Positions 1 through 8,580 of a DNA stretch of 64,000 bases are shown piece by piece (the stretch's first letter is position 1; each line of letters opens with the position of its first letter). Source of the stretch: Haloferax marinum (lineage in GTDB: Archaea > Halobacteriota > Halobacteria > Halobacteriales > Haloferacaceae); the NCBI RefSeq assembly GCF_009674625.1, contig NZ_WKJQ01000001.1:2232001-2296000 (forward strand). The letters are read 5' to 3'. The notes beneath the pieces were generated by a model. The model saw nothing but the letters and a program-made list of their open reading frames with translations. It ran no database searches and was not told the DNA's origin. The translations under genes and the position numbers were made by a program.

Positions 1-1234
1 CGTCGAGTGGGTCTCTGTAGTCGCCGCGCGGGACGTCTCGTTCTCCAACGTACCGTGTTCCGTCACGGGTCACCACTTCGACGCGTGCACCCCACTTGTC
101 GGGGAACGCCCGTTCGTACGCGTCGTCTACGTGCAGGTCGACGCGTTCTGTGAGCGACTGGACTGGCTCCTCGTCGAGGGCGTCGTCGAGGAAGTGTTCG
201 AGTGAAATCTCACCGTCTGCGACCCACCGTGCGAGCACGTACGGCGTGGAGAACTTTGCCGCCGTCAACGTATCCGGCCGCACGTGGCCCATGTCGACGC
301 CGTTTCGGTACGTGTAGACGTCGATGCGGGCTACGTCCTCGGGGTCGAGGTCGCCCGTGTCTGCGTCGCGGAGGGCGTCGAGTGGCGCGTGGGTGTACCG
401 ACACGATGGGTACGGTTTGTGGTACGCCTCTGTGACCCACCACTCGTCGCCGAGCGACTCGAACAGGTGGGCGAACGCTCCATCTTCGAGGAGCCACTCG
501 AACGGGTCGTAGACGGCTTCCATCGCCGCCGCAGACCCACGAAGACCGGCACCCGCGAGCGTCGCCGCGCTCACACCTGCCTGGGCGGAAAAGCCGGCTG
601 TGAAGTTCCGTGACGGTGCTCCTTCGGCGAATGGGTCGTGCATCGAGACGACTGCGAGGTTGAGCGCAGTTCGCACCGTCTCACGAAGTTGGTCTGGCGA
701 CTGTCCCATGCAGACGGCCGCCGTGAGCGCTGGCCCGAGGGTCGTCCACGTCGAGTGTGGGTCGCGGACGAGCCACGGAATCGCGTCGTTGAGTCGCGCC
801 TTCATCGCGAAGATGGCGTACTCGAAGCGGGTGCAGAGTTCGTAGGACCGAACGCACGCGTCGACGAACGTCTCGCCGTCGACGTCGTGCGCCTCGGCGA
901 CGCCGACGGCGCCAGCGACGATGCTCGCACCGACGTGTCCGCCCCGGTTGTGGCCTTCTTCTATCTCCTGTGTAATCGCGGCGGTCACGTTCAGGAGGGC
1001 CGCGTGAGCGGGGTCGGTCCGACGGTCGGTCCCGAGGACGGCAGCGGGGCCGTCTCCAAGTGGCAGCTCTCGGAACACGTCGGCGTTCTGCGGCGCTGCG
1101 GCACCTGCGACGGTGGCCGCGAGCACGTCCGCGACGACACGACTTCCGTCCGCTCGAACCGCGGGTGGAATCTCGGTGGAAAGAAAGTCGGACAGTTGCT
1201 GTTCCCAATCTCGAACTGGTTTCTGTGAAATCAT
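1..1234 (-). CDS. MmgE/PrpD family protein (3' end outside window)
   Basis: Reading the minus strand from the ATG at 1234 gives an open frame with no stop through base 1, about 411 codons, so the C-terminus lies outside the window. It begins MISQKPVRDWEQQLSDFLST and carries MmgE/PrpD-type features: an N-terminal helical part, the stretch EIEEGHNRGGHVGASIVAGA near residues 90-110 (compare the ELDEGHR motif of its neighbour), and YHKPYPSCRYTHAPLDAL near residue 270. MmgE/PrpD proteins dehydrate or isomerise small tricarboxylates and related acids (2-methylcitrate dehydratase, cis-aconitate decarboxylase). The next gene upstream belongs to the same family, and together they form the tail of the Liv transporter operon. 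Substrate not predictable. Overlapping ORFs in other frames here are shadows. Confidence 0.85.
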   Translation of the reverse strand, partial: MISQKPVRDWEQQLSDFLSTEIPPAVRADGSRVVADVLAATVAGAAAPQNADVFRELPLGDGPAAVLGTDRRTDPAHAALLNVTAAITQEIEEGHNRGGHVGASIVAGAVGVAEAHDVDGETFVDACVRSYELCTRFEYAIFAMKARLNDAIPWLVRDPHSTWTTLGPALTAAVCMGQSPDQLRETVRTALNLAVVSMHDPFAEGAPSRNFTAGFSAQAGVSAATLAGAGLRGSAAAMEAVYDPFEWLLEDGAFAHLFESLGDEWWVTEAYHKPYPSCRYTHAPLDALRDADTGDLDPEDVARIDVYTYRNGVDMGHVRPDTLTAAKFSTPYVLARWVADGEISLEHFLDDALDEEPVQSLTERVDLHVDDAYERAFPDKWGARVEVVTRDGTRYVGERDVPRGDYRDPLD

Positions 1235-1297
1235 TGGTCTCTCGAATGCTTGGTGTCTCGAATCGTTGTCTCTCTCGAAGGAGGAACGGAAGGTGGC

Positions 1298-2626
1298 TCA
1301 GGCCCGTGTGAGGGCACAGAGGACGCGGGGGGCGGCTGGTTCGCGTGCTGCGGTCCAAAGCCCGTCGACGCTCTCGTCTCCGATGACGGGTGCGACGAGT
1401 TGGTCGAACTTCGTTCGGAGGTCGGCGTCTGTAATCGGGTCGTGTTCGCCACCGCGTGCCGCTCGAACCTCGTGGGCGAACACGGCTCCGTCGTTCGTCT
1501 CGATGGTCACACGTGCACCGCGTTCGTCGGGCGCTCGGGCGGCGAACTCGTCGGTCGCGGTGACCTCGACGCGCTCCGCTACGTCGAGCACCTCGCGGGT
1601 CACCGCCTCGTCGGTGAACGACGACTTGCCCGTCTCGCCGGTCGTCAGCGCCGATGCGACGGCGAACGGAATCGAGAACTTGGCCTGGAGTGCGTTCTTC
1701 GGTCGTGTGTTCGATAAGGCCGCTGCCGAGGGGTACGTCTCGACGTGGACCGCCGCGACGTCGGCCGCGTCGAACGCGTGTCGTTCAGCGAGGGTCTCGA
1801 CGACGTCGAGGACCGCGTGGGTGTAGCGACACGCCGCGTGGACCTTGAAGTAGCCGCGCTGTATCTCCCAGCGGTCGCCCAAGCCGTCGGTGAGGGCGGC
1901 CCGGTCGGGGTCGCCGGCAGCAACCGACGACAGGTGGCGGGCGATGCCGTCGTCGAGGCCGGTGAACCCTGCTTCGGCCTGTTCGACGGCGACGAGTCCC
2001 GAGAGGTTGCTCATGCCCGCGTAACTGTTTCGGACGGTCGCACCCTCGGTCGCCGCTTCGAACCGTGTGTGTTGTGCGTAGTTCGCCGCGATGCGCATCG
2101 CGTGGAGGGTCGTCTCGGCGTCGAGTTCGCGGAGTCGTGCGACGGCCGCCGCGGTTCCGACGCCACCCCACACCCCGTGTGGGTGGACGCCGTCGGCCAA
2201 CGGGACGACCATCTCGGCCACGCGGACGGCGGCCTCGTACCCGGCGACGAAGGCGGTCAGTAGTTCGTCACCGCTCCGGTAGGACGACTCACCATCCGCG
2301 AGGAGTGCTGGGAGGACGTGAATGGCCGGGTGGCCGGCCGCGAAGCGGTGGCCTTCGTCGAGTTCGAGGACGGTTCCGGCCGTCGCGTTGACGAACGCAG
2401 CACGGTAGGCAGACGTTCGTTCACCGGCCGTCCCCAGGATAGTCGCTTGGCCACTGTTGTCGTTCGCCCAGGCTCGCGTGAGCGCCGAGACTGCCGGGTC
2501 GGACGCACCACCGAGGATGACGCCGACCGTGTCGGCGATGGCGAGTGACGCTCGGGTCGCGACGTCGTCTGGGACGTCTTCGCGGTCGAGCGTCGAGACG
2601 AACGATGCGAGGGCCGCGTCCTCCAT
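1298..2626 (-). CDS. MmgE/PrpD family protein (2-methylcitrate dehydratase-like)
   Basis: A 442-residue protein read from the ATG at 2626. This start lies one base beyond the livF stop and is preferred to an upstream in-frame ATG that would overlap livF. Family signs are VLELDEGHRFAAGHPAIHV, the HPHGVWGGVGTAAAVARL stretch and AACRYTHAVLDVVE. The family includes dehydratases, isomerases and decarboxylases of citrate-like acids. It is followed 63 bp downstream by a second, diverged family member, so the two may act in sequence or as a hetero-oligomer. Linkage to an importer suggests the imported compound or an early product is the substrate. The family call is secure; the reaction is not. Confidence 0.88.
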   Translation of the reverse strand: MEDAALASFVSTLDREDVPDDVATRASLAIADTVGVILGGASDPAVSALTRAWANDNSGQATILGTAGERTSAYRAAFVNATAGTVLELDEGHRFAAGHPAIHVLPALLADGESSYRSGDELLTAFVAGYEAAVRVAEMVVPLADGVHPHGVWGGVGTAAAVARLRELDAETTLHAMRIAANYAQHTRFEAATEGATVRNSYAGMSNLSGLVAVEQAEAGFTGLDDGIARHLSSVAAGDPDRAALTDGLGDRWEIQRGYFKVHAACRYTHAVLDVVETLAERHAFDAADVAAVHVETYPSAAALSNTRPKNALQAKFSIPFAVASALTTGETGKSSFTDEAVTREVLDVAERVEVTATDEFAARAPDERGARVTIETNDGAVFAHEVRAARGGEHDPITDADLRTKFDQLVAPVIGDESVDGLWTAAREPAAPRVLCALTRA

Positions 2627-2627
2627 C

Positions 2628-3332
2628 TCACACCCCGAGGTAGGCTTCGACGACGCTGTCGTCTTCGAGGAGGGCGCTCCCACTGGCGCTCATGGTGATA
2701 CGGCCGTTCTCCATGACGTAGCCGCGGTCGGCCAGTTGGAGCGTCTGCTGGACGTTCTGTTCGACCATGAGTACGGTCACGCCCTGTTGGTGAATCTCTT
2801 CGACCACGTCGAACACCTCCTGGACGAGGTGCGGCGCGAGTCCGATGGACGGTTCGTCGAGGATGAGGAGGTCGGGTTCACCCATCAGCGCCCGTGCGAG
2901 CGTCAACATCTGCTGTTCGCCGCCCGACATCGTCCCAGCGCGCTGTTTCTTTCGTTCTTCGAGGCGTGGGAACAGGTCGAGCATCTCCGCGAGGTTCTCC
3001 TCACGGTTTGCAATCGCTTCGTCGGTCTGCGCCCCGAGGAGGAGGTTATTCATCACCGTCATGTTGGTGAACAGGTCGCGGTTCTCCGGAACCTGCACGA
3101 TGCCGCGTTCGACGATTTCGTGCGACGGTTTCGTGTGAATCTCCTCGCCACGGTAGGTGATGCGGCCGTGACTCGGCGAGAGGATGCCGCAAATCGTGCG
3201 CATCGTCGTCGTCTTCCCGGCCCCGTTCGAACCGATGAGCGCGACGATTTCTCCCTCGTCGACGTGCATGTCGACGCCGTGGAGCACCTCGATTTCGTCG
3301 TAGCCGGCGCGGACGCCTTCGAGTTCAAGCAT
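2628..3332 (-). CDS. livF: Branched-chain amino-acid-type ABC transporter ATPase LivF
   Basis: 234 residues, the normal LivF length. Walker A GSNGAGKT is at residues 34-41, the signature SGGEQ at 136-140 and Walker B LLILDE at 155-160. The start overlaps the livG stop by 8 bp. LivF pairs with LivG on the cytoplasmic face of LivHM to power uptake. In haloarchaea these cassettes import amino acids, amides, urea or organic acids, so the name denotes the family, not leucine specificity. Context (PrpD-like enzymes downstream) favours an organic acid or cyclic amide. Confidence 0.93.
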   Translation of the reverse strand: MLELEGVRAGYDEIEVLHGVDMHVDEGEIVALIGSNGAGKTTTMRTICGILSPSHGRITYRGEEIHTKPSHEIVERGIVQVPENRDLFTNMTVMNNLLLGAQTDEAIANREENLAEMLDLFPRLEERKKQRAGTMSGGEQQMLTLARALMGEPDLLILDEPSIGLAPHLVQEVFDVVEEIHQQGVTVLMVEQNVQQTLQLADRGYVMENGRITMSASGSALLEDDSVVEAYLGV

Positions 3333-4089
3333 CGACGTCGAACCCTCCGATGTACGCCTCGATGACGCGTTCGTCTTTCACGACGTCTTCTGGGTTGCCG
3401 AAGGCGATACCACGGCCCTGGTCGAGTACTTTCACGTAGTCTGAGATGTTCATGATGGCTTTCATGTCGTGTTCGATGATGAGGAGGCTCGTCCCGCGAC
3501 CGCGCAACTGCCGGAACAGGTCGAGCATATGCTTCGTCTCCTGTGGTGTCAGCCCCGCCATTATCTCGTCGAGGAGCAGAATCTTCGGTCGCGTCGAGAT
3601 GGCCCGAGCGAGTTCGAGGCGCTTCTGTGCGCCGACGGTGAGTTCGCCGGCTTGTTCGTCTGCACGGTCGGCGAGCCCGACGAATTCGAGGTTCTCCATG
3701 GCGATGTCGCGCGCTTCACGGCGACGACGGGTGTGGATGTGCGCGCCAACCATCGCGTTCTCGACGACGGTGAGTTCTTCCAACGGGCGCGTAATCTGGA
3801 ACGTCCGGGCGAGCCCCGACCGTGCGACTTTGTGCGCGGGCAGTCCGGAGATGACCGCTCCTTCCAACGTGACCGTCCCCGACGTGGGTGGGAACGCGCC
3901 GCTGATACAGTTGAACAGCGTCGTCTTCCCGGCACCGTTCGGGCCGATGAGGCCGATAATCTCGCCGCTGTTGACGGTCATGTCGATGTCTTCGAGCGCT
4001 TGCAGGCCCGCGAACCGCTTTCCGACACCCTCGACGGTGAGGAGCGTCTCCCCCTCGCGTTCGAGTGACTGCTGGTCTTGTGACGACAT
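3325..4089 (-). CDS. livG: Branched-chain amino-acid-type ABC transporter ATPase LivG
   Basis: 254 residues from the ATG at 4089, which shares one base with the livM stop (TGATG). A GTG one codon earlier is possible but less likely. Walker A GPNGAGKT is at residues 49-56. Walker B reads ILLLDEIMAGL and the switch His is in LLIIEHDMKAI. The signature position reads LTVGAQKRLELA, a weaker LSGGQ match than in LivF, as is common in LivG. The terminal RVIEAYIGG is typical of the family. It forms the second ATPase subunit of the transporter. Confidence 0.93.
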   Translation of the reverse strand: MSSQDQQSLEREGETLLTVEGVGKRFAGLQALEDIDMTVNSGEIIGLIGPNGAGKTTLFNCISGAFPPTSGTVTLEGAVISGLPAHKVARSGLARTFQITRPLEELTVVENAMVGAHIHTRRRREARDIAMENLEFVGLADRADEQAGELTVGAQKRLELARAISTRPKILLLDEIMAGLTPQETKHMLDLFRQLRGRGTSLLIIEHDMKAIMNISDYVKVLDQGRGIAFGNPEDVVKDERVIEAYIGGFDVDA

Positions 4090-5165
4090 CACTCGCTCAC
4101 CTCCTCGTCACCTTTCAGGCGAGACCACAGCGCACGGGCACGACTCGGCCAACTCACCACGCCGCGTGGGGAGTAGATGACGATGGCGACGAGGAACGCG
4201 CCGTAGATGATGCGGTCCAGCCCGTTGATGTCGGTGAACGTCGTCCGGGCGACTTCGCTGACCGGCGTGACGATGAACGACCCGACGATGGGGCCGATGA
4301 GCGTCCCTGGTCCACCGACGACGGCGGGCAGCAGTATCTCGACGTTCTTGAACAGCGCGAAGACGGTGTCCGGGCGGATCGTGTTGAAGTACATCGACCA
4401 GTACGCACCGCCGAGGGCGGTGAAGAAGGCACTCACGGCGACACCGACGAGTTTGTACCGGAACGACGGCACGCCAACGCTCGCGGCGGCCCGTTCGTCT
4501 TCACGGATGGCGAAGAAGTAGAGCCCGACCCACGAGTTCTTGATAGCCCACGAGACGACTGTCACGACGAGCAGGAACCCGAGGATGATGTAGTAGTACG
4601 GGAGGTCGGTCTGGAACTGGAAGGCAGCGAGGCCGTACTCTGCGCCGTAATCACGGGGGAACGGCTTGAAGTAGCCGTTCGCGCCGTTCAGTTCGGACAT
4701 GTTCGTGACGACGAACCGGAGGAGTTCGGCGAACGCGAGCGTCGCCAGTGCGAAGTAGTGACCCTTGAGGTTGAACCGGAACGTGAGTGCGCCGATTACG
4801 AGGCCGTACAGCCCCGCGAGGAGGCCCCCGATGAGCATTCCTATCCATGGGTTGAGCCCGACGTCGGTCAGGAGCAACTGGGTCGCGTAGGCGCCGACGC
4901 CGAAGAACGCGGCGTGCCCGAAGGAGAACTGCCCGGTGTAGCCGGACATGATGTTCCACGACTGGGCCGTGTATGCGTAGATGACGGTGAGGATGAGCAC
5001 CTTCAGACTCAGCGTGGCCGCGAGTTCCATCCCGGCCACGTCGATTTCGATGATGTACGGCAATGCCGCGAGGAGGGCGAACAGTGCGACTCCCTTCACG
5101 AACGGTGCGTACCGTTGGTCGTCGAACGTTCGGTAGCCCTCGCGGACGGATTCGAGTGTACTCAT
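4089..5165 (-). CDS. livM: Branched-chain amino-acid-type ABC transporter permease LivM
   Basis: 358 residues with about nine hydrophobic segments. The permease motif region SGYTGQFSFGHAAFFGVGAY and a later GGPGTLIGP are diagnostic of the LivM/BPD-transp-2 family. Start and stop overlap its neighbours (ATGA with livH, TGATG with livG), so translation is probably coupled. The N-terminal tail of about 20 charged residues is cytoplasmic. It forms half of the membrane channel. Confidence 0.93.
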   Translation of the reverse strand: MSTLESVREGYRTFDDQRYAPFVKGVALFALLAALPYIIEIDVAGMELAATLSLKVLILTVIYAYTAQSWNIMSGYTGQFSFGHAAFFGVGAYATQLLLTDVGLNPWIGMLIGGLLAGLYGLVIGALTFRFNLKGHYFALATLAFAELLRFVVTNMSELNGANGYFKPFPRDYGAEYGLAAFQFQTDLPYYYIILGFLLVVTVVSWAIKNSWVGLYFFAIREDERAAASVGVPSFRYKLVGVAVSAFFTALGGAYWSMYFNTIRPDTVFALFKNVEILLPAVVGGPGTLIGPIVGSFIVTPVSEVARTTFTDINGLDRIIYGAFLVAIVIYSPRGVVSWPSRARALWSRLKGDEEVSE

Positions 5166-6127
5166 GCTTCTGCACCTCCGAAGAGGCCTTCTGGCTTCAC
5201 GAGAAGCGTCCCGATGAACAGGAGGAAGATGAGCACCTGCGAGGTCGTTCCGGGGAGGTAGTAGCCGCCGAACACCTGAATCATGCCGACGATGAGGCCG
5301 CCGACGAACGCCCCTGGGAACGACCCGAGTCCACCGAGGATGACGATGACGAAGGCGTTGATGAGGTACGCCTCACCGGTGAACGGGTCGAACCGCTGGA
5401 AGAGCGCGATGGACCCGCCGGCGACGCCGGCGAGCGCCGCCCCGATACCGAAGGTGAGATAATTGATTTGTGGGACGTTGATACCGACGTAGCGAGCACC
5501 GTCGCGGTTGTCTGCGGTCCCGCGAATCTTCCGGCCGAGGTCGGTCCGGTTCAAGAACGCGCGGACACCGAGCATCGTCCCGAGGGCGATGAGGAGCGCG
5601 TAGAACTGGCCGAGCGGGATGAACACGCCGCCGACCTGGACCGACCCCAGAGAGAGTTCGACTTGCTGTGGGTCGGGTGTGAAGATGATCTCGATCGCCG
5701 ATTGGATTATCAGCAAGACGCCGAGTGTGGCGATGAGTTGGTTCTGTTGCGGCGCCTCGATGATCGGTTCGACCGTCAAGATGTGGACGCCGATACCCAA
5801 AGCGAACAAGACGACCGCTGCGATGGGGATTCCGATGAACGGGCTGATTCCGAGCGTGGTCGACACCAACCACACCGTGTACATTCCGACGACGAGGAAC
5901 ACACCGTGGGCGAAGTTGATGACGTCCATCACGCCGAATATCATCGTCAGTCCGAGCGCCGTGAGCGCGTAGACACCTCCGAGGAGGAGGCCGAACGCGA
6001 GCAACTGGAGCAAGACGGGCTCCATGTTGGCGATATCGGTCAAGAACTGTGCAAAGGGGTCGATGAACCGGTCGAGACCACCGCCTTGGAGCGGCGCTGC
6101 CGCGACCGATGTGACTAGGTGTCGCAT
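5162..6127 (-). CDS. livH: Branched-chain amino-acid-type ABC transporter permease LivH
   Basis: 321 residues if translation begins at the ATG at 6127. An in-frame ATG at 6157 would add ten residues, but a TATA-like CTTTTATGC at 6163-6171 (minus strand) predicts transcription from about 6141, which favours 6127. Membrane segments fill most of the protein. The family stretch LGLTMIFGVMDVINFAHGVF is near residue 60, and GGLGSFPGAFVGGLIVG lies near the C-terminus. It is the second membrane half of the importer. The separate TATA-like box suggests it can be transcribed independently of the binding-protein gene. Confidence 0.92.
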   Translation of the reverse strand: MRHLVTSVAAAPLQGGGLDRFIDPFAQFLTDIANMEPVLLQLLAFGLLLGGVYALTALGLTMIFGVMDVINFAHGVFLVVGMYTVWLVSTTLGISPFIGIPIAAVVLFALGIGVHILTVEPIIEAPQQNQLIATLGVLLIIQSAIEIIFTPDPQQVELSLGSVQVGGVFIPLGQFYALLIALGTMLGVRAFLNRTDLGRKIRGTADNRDGARYVGINVPQINYLTFGIGAALAGVAGGSIALFQRFDPFTGEAYLINAFVIVILGGLGSFPGAFVGGLIVGMIQVFGGYYLPGTTSQVLIFLLFIGTLLVKPEGLFGGAEA

Positions 6128-6162
6128 ACGGTTTCTACGCTCGGGGATTGTTGGCATCCAGC

Positions 6163-6171
6163 ATAAAAGGT
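6163..6171 (-). promoter_or_regulatory. TATA-like box for livH operon
   Basis: Minus-strand CTTTTATGC. Its centre is about 27 bp upstream of a predicted start near 6141, giving a leader of about 14 nt to the ATG at 6127. It sits between the binding-protein gene and livH. Confidence 0.4.
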
Positions 6172-6211
6172 ATCCATTTTTCGAGGCGGTTCGTTGACGT
6201 GTACGCGGGGT

Positions 6212-7543
6212 TCAGACCTGTGGGGGGGCCTCCGCGTACTCCTCCGGGTAGACGACTTTGACCGTGAGGTCCTGGACCTGGTTGACCGGCCCGAGTGCGT
6301 TGACGTTCTCACCTTCGTCGTTGAATTCGATGGTGCCCATCGCGGAGATGTGGTCGTCGTACTGGAGATTCTTCAGCGCCTCGTTGATGTCGTCGGGGTC
6401 GTCGCTGCCCGCCTCTTCGACCGCCTGGATGATGACTTCGGCCGCCGTGTACGCCATCCCGACGGACGCAGAGAACTCCTGTTCGTAGTTGTCGAGGAAC
6501 TGCGAGCGGACTTCGGCAGTCTTGTCGATGGTCGGGTTCAGCGCGTAGTTGTTGTCCATCACGCCGTTGGCGAAGTCGCCGATGTCCCTGACGGCCTTGT
6601 CGTCGGTGAACGTCGCCGACGCGGACGCAGTCAGGTGGGGCGGACGGTACTCCTGGTCTTGGAGTGCCTGTGCGAGGAGGACACCACCCGCGACGTACGT
6701 CGTCGCGATGATGGTGTCGGGGTCGGCGCTCCGGAGTCGCGAGACTTGCGTGTTCGCGTCGGACGCGCCGAACTCGATAGCCGTCTCCTCGACGATTTCG
6801 ACGTTCTGTTCGGGGAGGAACTCCCGGAGGCCGTCGCGAATCGCCTGGCCGTAACTGTTGTTGATGTAGAACAGTCCTGCCGTGTCGAGCGTTCCGCCAC
6901 CGTCGCGGATGACCGCCGGCACGAGGTCGGCGTAGTCCCTTGCGAGACGCCGCGCGGGTGGTTGTGGTCGGTAGATGTAGTTGAACCCGCGACCCTGCAA
7001 GATGTTGTCCGCCGCGGCGATGGAGACGACGAAGGGGACACCCTGTCGCTCGGCGACCTGTGTCGCTGCCGTCGTCACCGGCGAGGAGTAACATCCGGTG
7101 AGCACGTGTGCGCCGTCGCTGAGCAGTTCTTCGCTCACCTGTCCGCCGAGTTCTTGTTTACCCTGATTGTCGCCCTCGATGACCTTCACCTCGGCACCAT
7201 CGAGCGACTGGATGCCACCTTCCTCGTTTTTCCGCATCGCGGCGAGTTTGATGGCGTTACTCATCCCGACACCCGTGGCGGCGAGGCCACCCGAGAGCGG
7301 GTGATTCGACCCGATGATAATCTCCTCGACAGACTGTTGGGGCGTCCCGGTCGTCGTCCCCTGGCTCCCGCCGGAGTCACCGCCGGAGCCACCGGAGTCG
7401 CCGCCGGAGCCACCAGAGTCGCCGCCGTTGCCGCCGGCGTCGTCGCTCGTACAGCCAGCCAGTGTCAGTGCAGCGACACTCGCGCCCGTTGCTTTGAGGA
7501 AGCGTCGCCTGTTGCTCGTCGAAGACTTGAAAGTCTTACCCAT
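6212..7543 (-). CDS. Liv-type ABC transporter substrate-binding lipoprotein (Tat-exported)
   Basis: 443 residues. The N-terminus has a twin-arginine signal (SNRRRFLKATG) followed by a hydrophobic stretch and a lipobox LAGC, so the protein is exported folded and lipid-anchored. Next comes a low-complexity Gly/Ser/Asp linker of about 30 residues built from GGDSGGS repeats, then a periplasmic-binding-protein type 1 fold starting IIIGSNHPLSGGLAATGVG. It captures the ligand outside the cell for LivHMGF. It precedes livH by about 85 bp on the same strand. A TATA-like box at 7576-7583 fits a short leader. The ligand cannot be read from the sequence. Confidence 0.93.
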   Translation of the reverse strand: MGKTFKSSTSNRRRFLKATGASVAALTLAGCTSDDAGGNGGDSGGSGGDSGGSGGDSGGSQGTTTGTPQQSVEEIIIGSNHPLSGGLAATGVGMSNAIKLAAMRKNEEGGIQSLDGAEVKVIEGDNQGKQELGGQVSEELLSDGAHVLTGCYSSPVTTAATQVAERQGVPFVVSIAAADNILQGRGFNYIYRPQPPARRLARDYADLVPAVIRDGGGTLDTAGLFYINNSYGQAIRDGLREFLPEQNVEIVEETAIEFGASDANTQVSRLRSADPDTIIATTYVAGGVLLAQALQDQEYRPPHLTASASATFTDDKAVRDIGDFANGVMDNNYALNPTIDKTAEVRSQFLDNYEQEFSASVGMAYTAAEVIIQAVEEAGSDDPDDINEALKNLQYDDHISAMGTIEFNDEGENVNALGPVNQVQDLTVKVVYPEEYAEAPPQV

Positions 7544-7575
7544 GGCAATCGTTCCCAGGGTTGGAGTGTATGAGC

Positions 7576-7583
7576 AATAAAGA
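7576..7583 (-). promoter_or_regulatory. TATA-like box for substrate-binding protein gene
   Basis: Minus-strand TCTTTATT, about 27 bp upstream of a predicted start near 7553 and so about 10 nt before the ATG at 7543. It lies in the divergent region shared with the SDR gene. Confidence 0.4.
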
Positions 7584-7742
7584 CTACCGTACTCGTTCTG
7601 TCACGTTTCGAAGACGTCCAACGTTCTAATATGGCCAAATCAGCACATTCTGGCCGTCTACCTCTCGGATAGTCGAATTTCTCTGCCGGCAGGGTGCCAG
7701 TAGTTAACATACGTTCATTACGCCGCGCGCTGTACGCCCGCC

Positions 7743-8525
7743 ATGGTCACACGAGAGGGGCGACAGTCGGTCCAGAGCGACTGCGCGTTCGGGAATCGAA
7801 CTGTCGTCGTCACGGGAACGGCGAGTGGAATCGGGCAGTCGTGCGCCCAGACGTTCGTCGCTGCCGGTGGAACCGTCATCGGTGGCGACACCGCAGACCA
7901 AGACGAGACAGAAGCGCTGTGTGCCGACGCGCAGGGGTCGTTTCACCCCGTCGCCGTGGACGTCACCGACGACGGCGAGGTCAGACGACTCGTGGACACC
8001 GCCGTCGAGACCGGCGGCCTCGACGTGCTGGTCAACGTCGCGGGCATCATCAGACGCGGGTCCGTGGCCGACCTCTCGGACGCCGACTGGACCGACTCGC
8101 TCGACGTGAACCTCTCGGGACCGTTTCGCACCTGTCGGGCGGCAGCACCCTCCCTCAGAGACGGTGGTGGTGCCGTCGTGAACGTCTCGTCTATCTACGG
8201 GCAACTCGGTGCGGCGGACCGGGGAAGTTACGTCGCATCGAAAGCCGGTGTCGAAGGACTCACGCGGACACTCGCCGCCGAGTGGGGGGCCGACGGTGTC
8301 CGCGTCAATGCCGTCGCCCCCGGATACATCCGGACCCCGATGACCGAACCGTTCGAAGACGACGCGGAGGCACTCGACCGGTTTCGGTCGCTGTCGGCGC
8401 TCGAACGCGTCGGTGACCCTGCGGAGGTGGCGTCGGTCGTCGCGTTTCTGGCGAGTGACGCCGCGAGTTTCGTCACCGGCGAGACGATACTCGTCGATGG
8501 TGGGCGCGCGACGGTGGAAAACTGA
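7743..8525 (+). CDS. SDR-family NAD(P)-dependent oxidoreductase
   Basis: 260 residues, standard for a classical short-chain dehydrogenase. The cofactor glycine motif TGTASGIG is at residues 24-31, NVAG at 98-101, the catalytic Ser in NVSS (about 150), and YVASK with Tyr163 and Lys167. The C-terminus has the usual [12 protein letters not shown]. It oxidises or reduces an alcohol/ketone using NAD(P)H. The Asp after the second beta strand (GGDT) suggests NAD preference. It is divergent from the transporter genes and probably part of the same catabolic block. Confidence 0.92.
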   Translation: MVTREGRQSVQSDCAFGNRTVVVTGTASGIGQSCAQTFVAAGGTVIGGDTADQDETEALCADAQGSFHPVAVDVTDDGEVRRLVDTAVETGGLDVLVNVAGIIRRGSVADLSDADWTDSLDVNLSGPFRTCRAAAPSLRDGGGAVVNVSSIYGQLGAADRGSYVASKAGVEGLTRTLAAEWGADGVRVNAVAPGYIRTPMTEPFEDDAEALDRFRSLSALERVGDPAEVASVVAFLASDAASFVTGETILVDGGRATVEN

Positions 8526-8580
8526 GACGACTGCCGATTCGGCCGATGACCCCGTATTCGGTTGGTGCCGTATTCTCCTC

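Noticed and set aside
681-1358. 225-codon minus-strand frame overlapping both PrpD-like genes
   Set aside because: Arg-rich; a different minus-strand frame from 1234 gives a continuous MmgE/PrpD protein.
4065-5261. Long plus-strand open frame of 398 codons opposite livM and livG
   Set aside because: Highly charged, repetitive composition with no family likeness; it is the complement of confident transporter genes in GC-rich DNA.
6194-7573. 459-codon plus-strand frame opposite the Liv binding protein
   Set aside because: Shadow of the Tat lipoprotein gene, which has a clear signal peptide, lipobox and fold.
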